Assembly (NCBI RefSeq): GCF_038502225.1
Contig: NC_091301.1
Location: 19,556,847-19,620,846 of the forward strand
Source: Cherax quadricarinatus
Lineage: Eukaryota; Arthropoda; Malacostraca; Decapoda; Parastacidae
Direction of reading: 5' to 3'
DNA length: 64,000 nt
Shown piece by piece: positions 12,160 through 23,742 of the stretch. A program made the translations under genes and the position numbers. Numbering within the stretch: the stretch's first letter is position 1; every line of letters starts with the position of its first letter. The notes under the pieces were generated by a model, which worked only from the letters and a program-made list of their open reading frames with translations, was not told the origin of the DNA and did no database searches.

Positions 12160-12477
12160 GTGTGATAAATGGTTTAAAAAACCTACAAGTTGAAGATTGA
12201 GACACTTATGCAACATATGGGAATCTTTATTGAGGAAACGTTTCGCCACACAGTGGCTTCATCAGTCCAATACAAATCAGAAGGGTGTAAGGAGAGGAGT
12301 AGTTTCAGGTAATCAGTCCCTCAACCTGGAGTCGATGTGTTCAGTTCATCAATCTTGTAGAAAGTACAGCATAGGACCGTAGACGTGGCTTATACACCAT
12401 AGTCAAGTGAGACGAAGCAGGAGGAGGCGGGGTCATAGTGGAACCATCCACTAGTCTAAGTAGGTCTTCGTCCAAAG
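12160..12477 (-). mobile_element. Solo PLE-end unit, family a, minus orientation
   Basis: It resembles one unit of the array at 23859-24991: the end phrase gagacacttatgcaacat, the complement of AATAAAG, the family-a hairpin in reverse complement, then a TATA-like region reading gcttatacac. It stops where LINE sequence resumes. Confidence 0.8.
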
Positions 12478-12728
12478 ATTGGACAAAGAATTGGAAGTTG
12501 AAGACTCAAATGAATCACAGGAATGTTAGGAAGTAGTTCTTCAGCCACAAAGTTGTCAGGAAGTGGAATAGTCTGGGAAGCGATGTAGTGGAGGCAGAAT
12601 CCATACATAGCTTTAAGAAGAGGTATGATAAAGCTCATGGAGCAGAAAGAGTGACCTAGTAGCGGCCAGTGAAGAGGCGGGGCCAGGAGCTGTGAATTGA
12701 CCCCAGCAACCACAACTAGGTGAGTACA
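12478..12728 (+). mobile_element. LINE C-terminus and 3' UTR fragment
   Basis: A degenerate + frame corresponds to the SWKLKTQMNHR...RKYFF region, then a 3' UTR with ggcggggccaggagctgtg and ccacaactaggtgagtac. It is the same family as the minus-strand LINEs at 45655-48960. Confidence 0.75.
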
Positions 12729-12939
12729 CGTCCCACCCCGCCTCCACACTCGCCACTAAAAGCACTCATTCCACACGTGCCAACCCCTGCTCAGCCTATA
12801 ATGAAAGATGCCTCACTTATCATTACCCCTTCCCTTCCCCTCCCAAGACAGAACATAGTAATAAAAAAAATCAGCATATGGTGCACAATGACAACATATA
12901 AAACAGAAATTGTAAACATAAAGAACAGCTATCAATTAT

Positions 12940-13075
12940 ATTATTATAATCATGGGGGAGCGCTAACCCGTAAGATTATATAGTGCATGTGGGGGGGGGG
13001 ATGGAAGGTATTCAGGCTCAATTCAGGGAACCGGAGCACAGATCCAATTCCCTAGATCAAGAGCCCCTCAACAGC
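12940..13075 (+). mobile_element. SINE family A copy
   Basis: Landmarks in order: ttatattattataatcatgg, ggagcgctaacccgtaag, a poly-G stretch, ggaaggtattcaggctcaat, gagcacagatccaattcc and atcaagagcccctcaaca. It is more diverged than the copy at 61725. Confidence 0.8.
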
Positions 13076-13244
13076 TATCAAGAAAGTGAAAGTAACAAAA
13101 ACAAGAAAGCGAAAGTAACAAAACCACACTTGATATTACCAGCAGAATACCAAATAACAAAAGCATGGAACTATGCTGGTTAAAACTATGTAGAATTTTG
13201 ACGAGAACAGAAACTAACTACAGCAGCTGTATTCTGTAACCTTC

Positions 13245-13302
13245 ACAGCACTGTATAGCCCTTGTGGTTTAGCGCTTCTTTTTTATTATAATAATAATAA
13301 TG
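13245..13302 (+). mobile_element. Solo LINE/SINE 3' tail
   Basis: cactgtatagcccttgtgg, tttagcgcttc and a (TAA)n tail: the tail shared by the I-clade LINE ending at 31893 and, in diverged form, by SINE family A. Confidence 0.65.
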
Positions 13303-13304
13303 TA

Positions 13305-13585
13305 ACCTACAGTCAAACAGTGGGAGACAGAGAAAGGATCATGGAGACAGACATACCGTCAGGGAAGTGGCAAAGAGAGCCTACAGGACCAAGGAAAACA
13401 CTACTGTTCATAGGAGACGTTGATCATAAAGAAACAGACTGAATGAATTGGGAAGTGCACAGAGGACCAGACACGTACAGAGCGCAGCTGATGAAAGTGC
13501 TCACGGAGAACTTTACTTAACAGTTGTCAAGGACGGAAAGAGAGAGAATGAGACTCAGTAAGATTGGATCTGATGTCTTAAGATA
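13305..13585 (+). pseudogene. LINE endonuclease fragment
   Basis: The + frame reads TLLFIGDVDHKETD and VHRGPDTYRAQLMKVLTENF, matching the GDFNHKEI region of CR1-like endonucleases (compare GDFNHKEIGKTW at 43594-43974). There are stops within. Confidence 0.65.
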
Positions 13586-13639
13586 TATATATTGTCAACC
13601 TATTTAAAATACAATTTAGGCAACATTACTGGGTTTTAC

Positions 13640-13850
<211 letters not shown>

Positions 13851-15365
13851 ACTATGGTTGTTTAATATATTTATAGATTGGGTTGTAAAAGAAGTAAATG
13901 CTAGGGTGTTCGGGAGAGGGGTTGGATTAAATTATGGGGAATCAAATTCAAAATGGGAATTGACACAGTTACTTTTTGCTGATGATACTGTGCTTATGGG
14001 AGATTCTAAAGAAAAATTGCAAAGGTTAGTGGATGAGTTTGAGAATGTGTGTAAAGGTAGAAAGTTGAAAGTGAACATAGAAAAGAGTAAGGTGATGAGG
14101 GTATCAAATGATTTAGATAAAGAAAAATTGGATATCAAATTGGGGAGGAGGAGCATGGAAGAAGTGAATGTTTTCAGATACTTGGGAGTTGACGTGTCGG
14201 CGGATGGATTTATGAAGGATGAGGTTAATCATAGAATTGATGAGGGAAAAAAGGTGAGTGGTGCATTGAGGTATATGTGGAGTCAAAAAACGCTATCTAT
14301 GGCGGCAAAGGAGGGAATGTATGAAAGTATAGTAGTACCAACACTCTTATATGGATGTGAAGCTTGGGTGGTAAATGCAGCAGCGAGGAGACGGTTGGAG
14401 GCAGTGGAGATGTCCTGTCTAAGGGCAATGTGTGGTGTAAATATTATGCAGAAAATTCGGAGTGTGGAAATTAGGAGAAGGTGTGGAGTTAATAAAAGCA
14501 TTAGTCAGAGGGCAGAAGAGGGGTTGTTGAGGTGGTTTGGTCATTTAGAGAGAATGGATCAAAGTAGAATGACATGGAAAGCATATAAATCTATAGGGGA
14601 AAGAAAGAGGGGTAGGGGTCGTCCTCGAAAGGGTTGGAAAGAGGGGGTAAAGGAGGTTTTGTGGGCGAGGGGCTTGGACTTCCAGCAAGCGTGCATGAGC
14701 ATGTTAGATAGGAGTGAATGGAGACGAATGATACTTGGGACCTGACGATCTGTTGGAGTGTGAGCAGGGTAATATTTAGTGAAGGGATTCAGGGAAACCG
14801 GTTATTTTCATATAGTCGGACTTGAGTCCTGGAAATGGGAAGTAAAATGCCTGCATTTTAAAGGAGGGGTTTGGGATATTGGCAGTTTGGAGGGATGTGT
14901 TGTGTATCTTTATACGTATATGCTTCTAGACTGTTGTATTCTGAGCACCTCTGCAAAAGCAGTGATAATGTGTGAGTGTGGTGAAAGTGTTGAATGATGA
15001 TGAAAGTATTTTCTTTTTGGGGATTTTCTTTCTTTTTTGGGTCACCCTGCCTCGGTGGGAGACGGCCGACTTGTTGAAAAAAAAATATATATATATGCAA
15101 TAAGATCACAGTAAACAGGTGATTTCAGAATATGCAAAACAACCACTCTGAAAGAATAGAGAAATTCCAAGCGCTTTCGTGACTACTCACATTATCAAGG
15201 AACTATGAAAGTAAAGCATCCAAGGAAGCTATAAAAGGGGTCTGGCCAGCACCTCACTATCAGATCCCACAACGGTTAAGCACGTGACGCGCGCCGACCC
15301 AACTTGGATAGGTCCTTTGCACAACTCACCCACAAACTATTCTACCCAAGAAAATTTAAAAATTA

Positions 15366-16232
15366 TTATTTGTCCAGTGTATTATTAAATTCTTCCCAAA
15401 TTCTATTAATTATAAATGGATCTAATTTATATAAACCAAAGGAAATATTCATATTATTGTCAAAACTGCTTTTTATGAAACAAGATTCAATTATATTCCT
15501 GTCGACCATGGACTTGCTTGATACTACTTTCTCAACTTTTTGAAAATCAATTGGATGGTTAAAATCTCTTACATGAATAAATAGAGCATTGGAATCTTGT
15601 CCAGTTCTAATGCTATATTTATGTTGTTTTAATCTTAGTTCGAGATTTTTACCAGTTTGACCGTAATAAACTTTATCGCAAATTTTACAAGGAATCTTAT
15701 AGACACATCCATCAGCATTATGGGGGGAATTCTTTATCAAAAGTTTTTTTACTGTATCAAGATTTTTGAATACAACTTTAATATTAAAAGTCTTAAGAAG
15801 AGAAGGCATATCAACCAAGTTTTCATGGTAAGGGAGAACCAACATATTTTTAGTTGAATAAGGCTGGTTGTCCCTTTTTGGATTGTAAAAAGTATTTCTA
15901 GCAACTTTAAAAGATTTATCAATTACATTTCTTGGGTATTTTAAATCATTACCTATTTCATAAATTTTGGATATTTCCTCATCTATGAACTCAGGACTAC
16001 AAATTCGTAAAGCTCTCAAAAACATTGATGAGAAAACAGACAGTTTGACTCTATCTTGATGCGAGGAATAATAGTGGACATAGGAACAGTTATTTGTAGG
16101 TTTTCTGTAAATTTTAAATTTGAATTCATTATTACCCTTAATAATTAAAACATCTAGAAAAGGCAATGAGTTATTTTCTTCAAACTCAACAGTAAAGTTT
16201 ATAGAATGGGCTAAGCTATTTAATTTTTCCAA
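15366..16232 (-). pseudogene. PLE C-terminal half: RT thumb and GIY-YIG endonuclease
   Basis: A 288-codon minus frame. Residues 1-60 finish the RT (FLDVLIIKG, IYRKPTNNCSYVHYYSSHQ). GCVYKIPCKICDKVYYGQTGK-type text at residues 175-195, followed by R200 and QH, is the GIY-YIG nuclease core used by PLEs to nick target DNA. The C-terminus ends NNTLDK. A single extra A in a run near 16225-16230 separates it from the RT frame: copy 18205-19092 has AAAA where this copy has AAAAA. Apart from that base the reading would be continuous. Confidence 0.9.
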
Positions 16233-17733
16233 GGAAATGGTGTATATCTACATTTTTGGGCATAAGACACAAAATATCATCAACATATCTGAACCATTTA
16301 GCTCTATTAGGGAGGATTGTGTTAAGCAACCTTGTTTCAAAAAAATCCATGTATAGGTTACTAAGAACAGGTGAAAGAGGATTTCCCATTGCCATACCAA
16401 ACTTCTGAGTGTAAAACTTATCATTAAATACAAATTTTGCATCAACAATGCAAAGCTTAATAAGTTTAATGATAGTAGGAACTGGCAATGGTAAATCATA
16501 GTTAACGAGTTCTTCAGATAAGAAACTTAATAAATCATCAACAGGAACTTTCGTAAACAAGGAAGTAACATCAAAACTAACCATGTTAAAATCATTTAAG
16601 TCAGTCAAGGAGCTTAATTTATCAACCAAGTCTATGTTGTTTTTAACATTAAAGTTAGAAATTTTGCCAACAATAGGGCTCAAAATATCAACAAGCCATT
16701 TGGATAATTTATATGAAACTGACCCTATGGAGCTAATAATTGGTCTGACTGGATTCCCTGGTTTGTGTGTTTTTATTAGTCCATACATGTAAGGTAAAGA
16801 TGGATTAGTTGAAGTAAATTGTTTGACTAATTCATCTTTGCCTTTCAGTAGAAGTTTTATTGTTTTATTGAAATTGCTGTTAACGGTTTCTAGGGGATTT
16901 TTCCTAAGTTTAGAATAGGTTTCAGTATCATCTAAGAGATTATTCATTTTTTCTTGGTAATCATTTTCTTTCATAATTACTATTGCATTTACTTTGTCTG
17001 CTTTAGTAAGGCGCAAATTTTTATTGTTATTAAGTGTATCATAAGACTTAAAGAATCTTTGAGGGCAATTGGGAATGTTTGGTTTTAACATAGAGCTATA
17101 TACCATTCCTTTACTAATATTAATTTCATCAGAGGATAAATCAGAAAATTTTTCAAAGTTACAAAAGGCTTTTGCAATTTCAACATTATTAAGTTTTTTT
17201 GAAGTTGCAAAACTTAGGCCAAAACCTAGAGCAGCAGTTGTATGTTTGTCTAAAATTTCATCTGATAAGTTAATTACAAAATTGTTATTAGCATGCTTTG
17301 TCCAATCACTATTTTCAATTAAAATGTCTAATTTTCTTTGTAGTTTGCTCTTGAGTTCATTACAAATTCTTCTGAGTTTATTATAACAATGATCCAACAT
17401 ACTGTGTTTCCATTCTGATGGAATGGCCTGATTAAAAGAGTATTTTTTGTTTCTCAATATTTTGAATGCTTCCTTCTCCTGTATTTTAGTTATTTCAATA
17501 TGTTTCTGAAGAATAATTCTCATAAAATCATCAAAAGGACGATCTCTCATGTCAAGGAGTCTATTGGGTAAAAGAGACTTGGGCAAAACTTGTTCATTTA
17601 AACAGTTTTTTAAAAAATTAAGTCGAATTTTTAACTTGTGGGACTTGATCAGTGCAGAAGAAAACTGTGAAACAAAAGATATATGATTAGGAAAGCTTAT
17701 CGAGAACATTCTGAAGAGTCGTGTGGTATCCAT
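16216..17733 (-). pseudogene. PLE reverse transcriptase N-terminal and catalytic part
   Basis: I place the start at the ATG 17731-17733 (MDTTRLFRMFS), because upstream in-frame codons lie within the repeated end segment. About 505 codons. Motifs in order: LTKADKVNAIVIM, YGLIKTHKPGNPVRPIIS, VSFDVTSLFTKVP (motif A), FGMAMGNPLSPVLSNLYM (motif B) and WFRYVDDILC (motif C). The frame ends about 20 residues after YVDD, because of the one-base A-run insertion. All RT catalytic residues are present. It copies the element RNA and primes from GIY-YIG nicks. Confidence 0.92.
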
Positions 17734-18204
17734 TAATGCAATAAGATCACAGTAAACAGGTGATTTCAGAATATGCAAAACAACCACTCTGAAAGAATAG
17801 AGAAATTCCAAGCGCTTTCGTGACTACTCACATTATCAAGGAACTATGAAAGTAAAGCATCCAAGGAAGCTATATAAGGGGTCCGGCCAGCACCTCACTA
17901 TCAGATCCCACAACGGTTAAGCACGTGACGCGCGCCGACCCAACTTGGATAGGTCCTTTGCACAACTCACCCACAAACTATTCTACCCAAGAAAATTTAA
18001 AAATTATTATTTGTCCAGTGTATTATTAAATTCTTCCCAAATTCTATTAATTATAAATGGATCTAATTTATATAAACCAAAGGAAATATTCATATTATTG
18101 TCAAAACTGCTTTTTATGAAACAAGATTCAATTATATTCCTGTCGACCATGGACTTGCTTGATACTACTTTCTCAACTTTTTGAAAATCAATTGGATGGT
18201 TAAA
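17734..18204 (-). mobile_element. Second PLE copy: end segment and last GIY-YIG codons, minus strand
   Basis: 17734-18005 repeats 15096-15365 almost exactly (one visible TATA difference: tatataagg against tataaaagg). Codons FNHPIDFQK...NNTLDK (18007-18204) follow. It breaks at 18204 where a head-to-head + strand copy starts. Confidence 0.88.
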
Positions 18205-19092
18205 AGTGTAGATATACACCATTTCCTTGGAAAATTAAATAGCTTTGCCCATTCTATAAACTTTACTGTTGAGTTTGAAGAAAATAACTCATTGCTTTTT
18301 CTAGATGTTTTAATTATTAAGGGTAAAAATGAATTCAAATTTAAAATTTACAGAAAACCTACAAATAACTGTTCCTATGTCCACTATTATTCCTCGCATC
18401 AAGATAGAGTCAAACTGTCTGTTTTCTCATCAATGTTTTTGATAGCTTTACGAATTTGTAGTCCTGAGTTCATAGATGAGGAAATATCCAAAATTTATGA
18501 AATAGGTAATGATTTAAAATACCCAAGAAATGTAATTGATAAATCTTTTAAAGTTGCTAGAAATACTTTTTACAATCCAAAAAGGGACAACCAGCCTTAT
18601 TCAACTAAAAATATGTTGGTTCTCCCTTACCATGAAAACTTGGTTGATATGCCTTCTCTTCTTAAGACTTTTAATATTAAAGTTGTATTCAAAAATCTTG
18701 ATACAGTAAAAAAACTTTTGATAAAGAATTCCCCCCATAATGCTGATGGATGTGTCTATAAGATTCCTTGTAAAATTTGCGATAAAGTTTATTACGGTCA
18801 AACTGGTAAAAATCTCGAACTAAGATTAAAACAACATAAATATAGCATTAGAACTGGACAAGATTCCAATGCTTTATTTATTCATGTAAGAGATTTTAAC
18901 CATCCAATTGATTTTCAAAAAGTTGAGAAAGTAGTATCAAGCAAGTCCATGGTCGACAGGAATATAATTGAATCTTGTTTCATAAAAAGCAGTTTTGACA
19001 ATAATATGAATATTTCCTTCGGTTTATATAAATTAGATCCATTTATAATTAATAGAATTTGGGAAGAATTTAATAATACACTGGACAAATAA
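18205..19092 (+). pseudogene. 5'-truncated PLE copy, + strand: RT end and GIY-YIG
   Basis: The frame is open from 18181 to the stop at 19090-19092. PLE sequence starts VDIHHFLGKLNSFAHS, immediately after the YVDD position of the full element. It differs from the copy at 15366-16232 at only about four residues (L/F, P/L, N/K, R/I) in 288. The correct four-A run is kept here, so this copy shows the undamaged frame. It lacks the RT catalytic motifs. Confidence 0.92.
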
Positions 19093-19323
19093 TAATTTTT
19101 AAATTTTCTTGGGTAGAATAGTTTGTGGGTGAGTTGTGCAAAGGACCTATCCAAGTTGGGTCGGCGCGCGTCACGTGCTTAACCGTTGTGGGATCTGATA
19201 GTGAGGTGCTGGCCAGACCCCTTATATAGCTTCCTTGGATGCTTTACTTTCAAAGTTCCTTGATAATGTGAGTAGTCACGAAAGCGCTTGGAATTTCTCT
19301 ATTCTTTCAGAGTGGTTGTTTTG

Positions 19324-19325
<2 letters not shown>
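19093..19325 (+). promoter_or_regulatory. PLE end segment (pLTR) with TATA box
   Basis: It reads, in element orientation, cacgtgcttaaccgttg, a TATA box in cccttatatagc (19223-19228), then about 40 bases later the hairpin GTGA-gtag-TCAC and GAAAGCGC, and ends ggttgttttgca at a (TA)n run. The last ~36 bases present in the other copies are missing. The arrangement would let one end segment serve as promoter for an adjacent tandem copy. Confidence 0.65.

Positions 19326-19419
<94 letters not shown>
19326..19419. repeat. Microsatellite (TA)n
   Basis: About 95 bp of TA between the PLE end and the tRNA-like tandem repeat. Confidence 0.97.
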
Positions 19420-19420
<1 letters not shown>

Positions 19421-20195
19421 AACACTGATCTCTGGCTGAAGGAGACTCGAACCTACGAACCTTGGAACAAGGTACGCGGTGCTTTACCAATCTACCCACA
19501 CTGGACCAATACCTTGGAGTCCAGCTTGCGCTAGACTTTGATCCAAGGCAGCCAGCTTTCGGGGAGCAGGCTTACAGCTTTTCATCTCATCCCTTGCATG
19601 CATCAGCCTTACTAGAGATATTAACAATGCAAGGAATTCGCACGAACAGGCGAAATATACACAAACACTGATCTCTGGCTGAAGGAGATTCGAACCTACG
19701 AACCTTGGAACAAGGTACGCAGTGCTTTATCAATCTACCCACACTGGACAATACCTTGGAGTCCAGCTTGCGCTAGACTTTGATCCAAGGCAGCCAGCTT
19801 TCAGGGAGAAGGCTTACAGCTTTTCATCTCATCCCCTGCATGCATCAGCCTTACTAGAGATATTAACAATGCAAGGAATTCGCAAGAGCAGGCGAAATAT
19901 ACACAAACACTGATCTCTGGCTGAAGGAGACTCGAACCTACGAACCTTGGAACAAGGTATGCAGTGCTTTACCAATCTACCCACACTGGACCAATACCTT
20001 GGAGTCCAGCTTGCGCTAGACTTTGATCCAAGGCAGCCAGCTTTCAGGGAGAAGGCTTACAGCTTTTCATCTCATCCCCTGCATGCATCAGCCTTACTAG
20101 AGATATTAACAATGCAAGGAATTCGCAAGAGCAGGCGAAATATAAACAAACACTGATCTCTGGCTGAAGGAGACTCGAACCTACGAACCTTGGAA
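19420..20195 (-). repeat. Tandem array of a ~243-bp tRNA-like unit, 3.2 copies
   Basis: Unit starts at 19420, 19663, 19905 and 20148 (periods 243, 242 and 243). In the minus orientation each unit has a tRNA-like head: an A-box-like tagattggtaaagcacc, the anticodon-like hairpin ccttgttccaagg and a B-box ggttcgagtct. It looks like a tRNA-derived SINE amplified in tandem. Units 2 and 3 are nearly identical and unit 1 is a little different. Confidence 0.8.
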
Positions 20196-20210
20196 CAAGG
20201 TTCGTAGGTT
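20178..20210. repeat. 15-bp foldback at the repeat/PLE junction
   Basis: aacctacgaaccttg (20178-20192) and caaggttcgtaggtt (20196-20210) are exact complements with a 3-base centre. The inner 5 bp of each arm belong to the natural anticodon-like hairpin of the unit; the outer 10 bp are new and lead into PLE sequence. Confidence 0.85.
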
Positions 20211-21946
20211 AGATAAATATAGACTGGATATACAGGGCATTCTCACTGCAGCTTTATGTGAACCTTCTTTTTCTAATCTTCTCAGACAATACATCACTGC
20301 CCTTAAGGACCTCGCCAACGACCCCAACATTATCGTCACCACCGCCGACAAAGGAGGTGGAGTCGTCATAGTCAACACCAGTGACTACAACACTAAAATG
20401 ATGGACCTTTTGAGTGATCAGTCTACATACGAACCCATCAGCACTCAACAGTGGGAGACATTCACCAAAGACTTTCTATACAAAACCAGACAAACACTTA
20501 AACGCACTAGAGAAAGGAAGAAACTTCTATACCAGCACACATGTATGGTTTACCCAAGACCCAAAAAGACAATATTCCTCTAAGACAAGTCACGTCAGGT
20601 ACAGGCAGTGCTCCACACAAACTAGCCGGAGTTCTTGCCAAACATCTTTCCTGCCTTCTGGGGACCATCAGCCCCGCTCATCTTAAACACAGAGGCGACC
20701 CTCTCAACCGCATCCGAAACCTCTCCATCCGTAACAAAAAACTAAGTAGCTTGGACGTGACTTCCCTCTTCACAAAAGTACCTACCACTAAAGCCATCGA
20801 GGTTCTACAACGCAAAGTCAATCAGGACCTTAATCTTCCTCTACCTCCCGGAGATTTTGTTGACTTGATTGAACTCTGTGTTAATTTCAACTGTTTTTCT
20901 TTCAATAATAGGCTCTACAAACAAACCTACGGCATGGGAATGGGGTCCCCCATCAGTGCCGTCCTAGCCAACTTATACATGGAACACCTAGAGTCCGAAC
21001 ACTTCGCCAACATCATCCCTTCAAGCGTCACTTGGTTACGTTACGTGGACGACGTCCTCGTAATAACTCCCAAACGTTTTGATGTACGGAATCTTCAGGC
21101 AAGGCTCAACGCAGTTCAACCGGCGATCCAGTTTACACTAGAAGGAGTCCAATGACAAGCTACCTTTCCTCGACGTCCTCATTCGCAAAGTAGACAACAA
21201 CCTAAGATTTCAAGTCTATCGGAAACCTACCAATAAAAATGATCTCACACACTTCTATTCCAGTCAAGATACTAAGACCAAAAGAGGCATCATCATCGGG
21301 TTTTTCCTAAGAGCATAATACCGAATTTGTAGTACTGAGTTTCTTGACGAGGAATGCACATACATTCACCAAACCTTCACTTAGTTACATTTTCCTTTCT
21401 TTTTCATCAAAGACTGCAAGAAAAGAGCTCTTCAGATCATTAATTCTCCACGCACCAACACCACTCCTAACAAAGTTATAATTCTTCCCAACAGCCAGGT
21501 TGCACTGAACGTTTCTAAAGTACTTTCACAAGCTAACACCAGTCGCCATCGCTTCCAGCACTTCAGTAAAGGATCTAACCAGGACAGAATCAAAGCACCA
21601 CGAACCAGTCAATGCAGGGGTTTACACTATACCCTGTGGAAGCTGCGACAAGATTTATGTATGTGAAACAGCAAGAAACCTCGACACCCGCCTCAATGAA
21701 CACATTTACGCATGTAGGAACGATAACTTGAACAACGCCTGTGTACAACGAAATTCCACCAATCATCTCATGAAATTCAGGGACGCCCAATTAGTGATCA
21801 AAGAAACAAACTTCCGTAGGCGCAAGTGCCTCGAGTCAGCACTGATCGCTGTTTCGAATACAATTAAACAAAACAAAGGCAGCTTCACCATCTCTGAAGT
21901 CTTAGCAAGAATCCTCCTGAAAGCAGTAAACCCTGCCATCACATAG
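20211..21946 (+). pseudogene. Older Penelope-like element: RT and GIY-YIG, frameshifted
   Basis: Three frames are needed. 20211-20560: LDIQGILTAAL...VTTADKGGGVVIV. 20541-21155: MYGLPKTQKDNIPLRQV, LSSLDVTSLFTKVP (motif A), YGMGMGSPISAVLANLYM (motif B), WLRYVDDVLVI (motif C). 21145-21946: NDKLPFLDVLI, VYRKPTN, then GVYTIPCGSCDKIYVCETARN (GIY-YIG, with a Cys where the family has Gly) and a C-terminus AVNPAIT. In-frame stops occur near 21316 and 21382. It belongs to another PLE lineage than 15096-17733, and all RT catalytic residues are still legible. Confidence 0.88.
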
Positions 21947-22092
21947 TCTCTCCTGTTAATACTACACAAAGCACATTACAGAGAGTGAACACTGAAACAG
22001 GCCTTCTCTATCCAGTCTATATTTGTCTAACCTATTTTTATGTTACCCAAGTAATAGTTTTTATATCCTTTTACTCATGTACGAGTTAATTG
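21947..22092 (+). mobile_element. 3' UTR of the older PLE, first part
   Basis: Runs from the GIY-YIG stop to tcatgtacgagttaattg, where a nested insertion begins. The UTR resumes at 23418. Confidence 0.75.
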
Positions 22093-23417
22093 TAGATGAA
22101 TGGTTCAGAGAACCGACATGTTGATAAATTAGACACATATGCAACTCTTGGGTAAGACACATGTGCAACATTTGGGTATCTTTATTGTAGACGTTTCGCC
22201 ATCCAGTGGCTTTATCAGTACAGATTCTAGGACATAATAGGAAGACAGTAGAACTATATACAAAAGATGAGGTAATCAGTCCCTCGGCCTTGGAGTTAGT
22301 GTTCACAGCATCGTGGTGGAGGAGAATCTGGAGCAAAGACAAGAAGACTGGCGGTTATATAGGCGTCAGTGGATAGGGACGGGCAGCAGACGAGGATAAA
22401 GTCACTGGTAGGCGGGATTCCCCAGTGGAAGTAGGTCCTTCCCAAAGAGATGGGTTAGTTGCAGCAGCCGTGAAGAAGGTCTTGTAGATGTCCTCTGAAC
22501 CAAGATTCCATGATGTTGCAGTGTCTGACAAGTTGTGCAAGAAAGGTATAAAATACCGACAATATGAAAGTCGGTATTTTATACCTTTCTTGCACAACTC
22601 TTGGGTATCTTTATTGAGGAAACGTTTCGCCACCCAGTGGCTTCATCAGTCCATACATAGGAGAAACTTGAAGAACAGGAGGAGAATGAGGTAATCAGTC
22701 CCTCAACCTTGAGACGATGTGGTCAGTCCATCAATCTTGAATAGAATACGGCATATGGGCGGAGAAGCAGCTTATAAACAGTAGGCAGGAGAGGTGCAGC
22801 AGATGTAGGTGGTGTCACATTTGTTCAATGTGGAAGTAGGTCGTGCCCAAGGGTTAGGCAAGCGAAGAATTCCCAAGTATTAAGAACCCAAGAAGTTCCA
22901 GTGTCTGACAGGATTGTTGAGGGACTGATTACCTCATTATCCTCCTGTTCTTCAAGTTTCTCCTATGTATGGACTGATGAAGCCACTGGGTGGCGAAACG
23001 TTTCCTCAATAAAGATACCCAAGAGTTGCACATGTGTCTAATTTATCAACATGTCGGTTCTCTGAACCATTCATCTACAATCCTGTCAGACACTGCAACT
23101 TCTTGGGTTCTTAATACTTGGGAATTCTTCGCTTGCCTAACCCTTAGGCACGACCTACTTCCACATTGAACAAATGTGACACCACCTACATCTGCTGCAC
23201 CTCTCCTGCCTACGGTTTATAAGCTGCTTCTCCGCCCATATGCCGTATTCTATTCAAGATTGATGGACTGACCACATCGTCTCAAGGTTGAGGGACTGAT
23301 TACCTCATTCTCCTCCTGTTCTTCAAGTTTCTCCTATGTATGGACTGATGAAGCCACTGGGTGGCGAAACTTTCCTCAACAAAGATACCCAAGAGTTGCA
23401 CATGTGTCTAATTTATC
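22093..23417. mobile_element. Nested composite of foldback PLE-end units (family b) with 13-bp duplication
   Basis: Flanked by tacgagttaattg at 22080-22092 and 23418-23430. The 1325-bp insert starts and ends with end sequences of the same family in opposite orientation. It contains at least five copies of the hairpin motif, in both orientations, near 22187-22211, 22620-22646, 22977-23001 and 23343-23367. Most have stem GCCAC/GTGGC; one has GCCA/TGGC. A small foldback at 22541-22586 (tataaaataccgac against gtcggtattttata) marks an internal joint. No ORF of note. Confidence 0.8.
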
Positions 23418-23632
23418 TACGAGTTAATTGCTCTACCATATTGTATTATTACTACTACTACAACTTATGTCACTACTGCTACTGCTACCACTAGTATTGC
23501 ACCTCAGTCTGTGCCTATATATACCCTATGTGTCCATGTACTGTTTGTAAAGGCTTGACAAAGCTCCTGGAGAGCGAAACGTTGCCACAATAAAATGTCA
23601 CATTAGTTGCACTTGTATCCTTTTACTTTACA
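23418..23632 (+). mobile_element. 3' end of the older PLE with family-e hairpin
   Basis: It continues the 3' UTR (ctctaccatattgtattatt), a (CTA)n-like stretch, then the hairpin GCTC-ctgga-GAGC directly before GAAACG, and AATAAAATGTCAC. Ends ccttttactttac. A second copy is at 11990-12076, so this terminus belongs to a family. Confidence 0.78.
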
Positions 23633-23742
23633 ACTTTGTTTCGCTTAGGGCCAGGACATTCAACTTCTTTTCATTCATAACATCAGTAATCATCTCTTTC
23701 TTATCATCCGCACTACATCCACGCACATTCTTATGTTCTTAT
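23633..23742. other. Short repeat fragment, unassigned
   Basis: Reads gcttagggccaggacattc and ctttcttatcatccgcac, and ends with a cttatgttcttat phrase like LINE 3' ends here. Probably a LINE-derived piece. Confidence 0.4.

Larger units (their letters stand above)
15096..17733 (-). mobile_element. Near-intact Penelope-like element, minus strand
   Basis: It comprises a coding region (15366-17733) and an end segment of about 270 bp (15096-15365) that recurs at 17734-18005 upstream of the start codon. This is the tandem pLTR arrangement of Penelope elements. The end segment contains a TATA-like stretch (complement of gctataaaagggg), a hairpin with stem GTGA/TCAC before GAAA, and a C/A-rich terminus. 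The other copy (18205-19325) differs by only a few residues, so the insertion is recent. Confidence 0.88.

Noticed and set aside
19420..20195. CRISPR-like array
   Set aside because: Repeats are ~243 bp without spacers and the genome is eukaryotic; it is a tandem SINE-like repeat.
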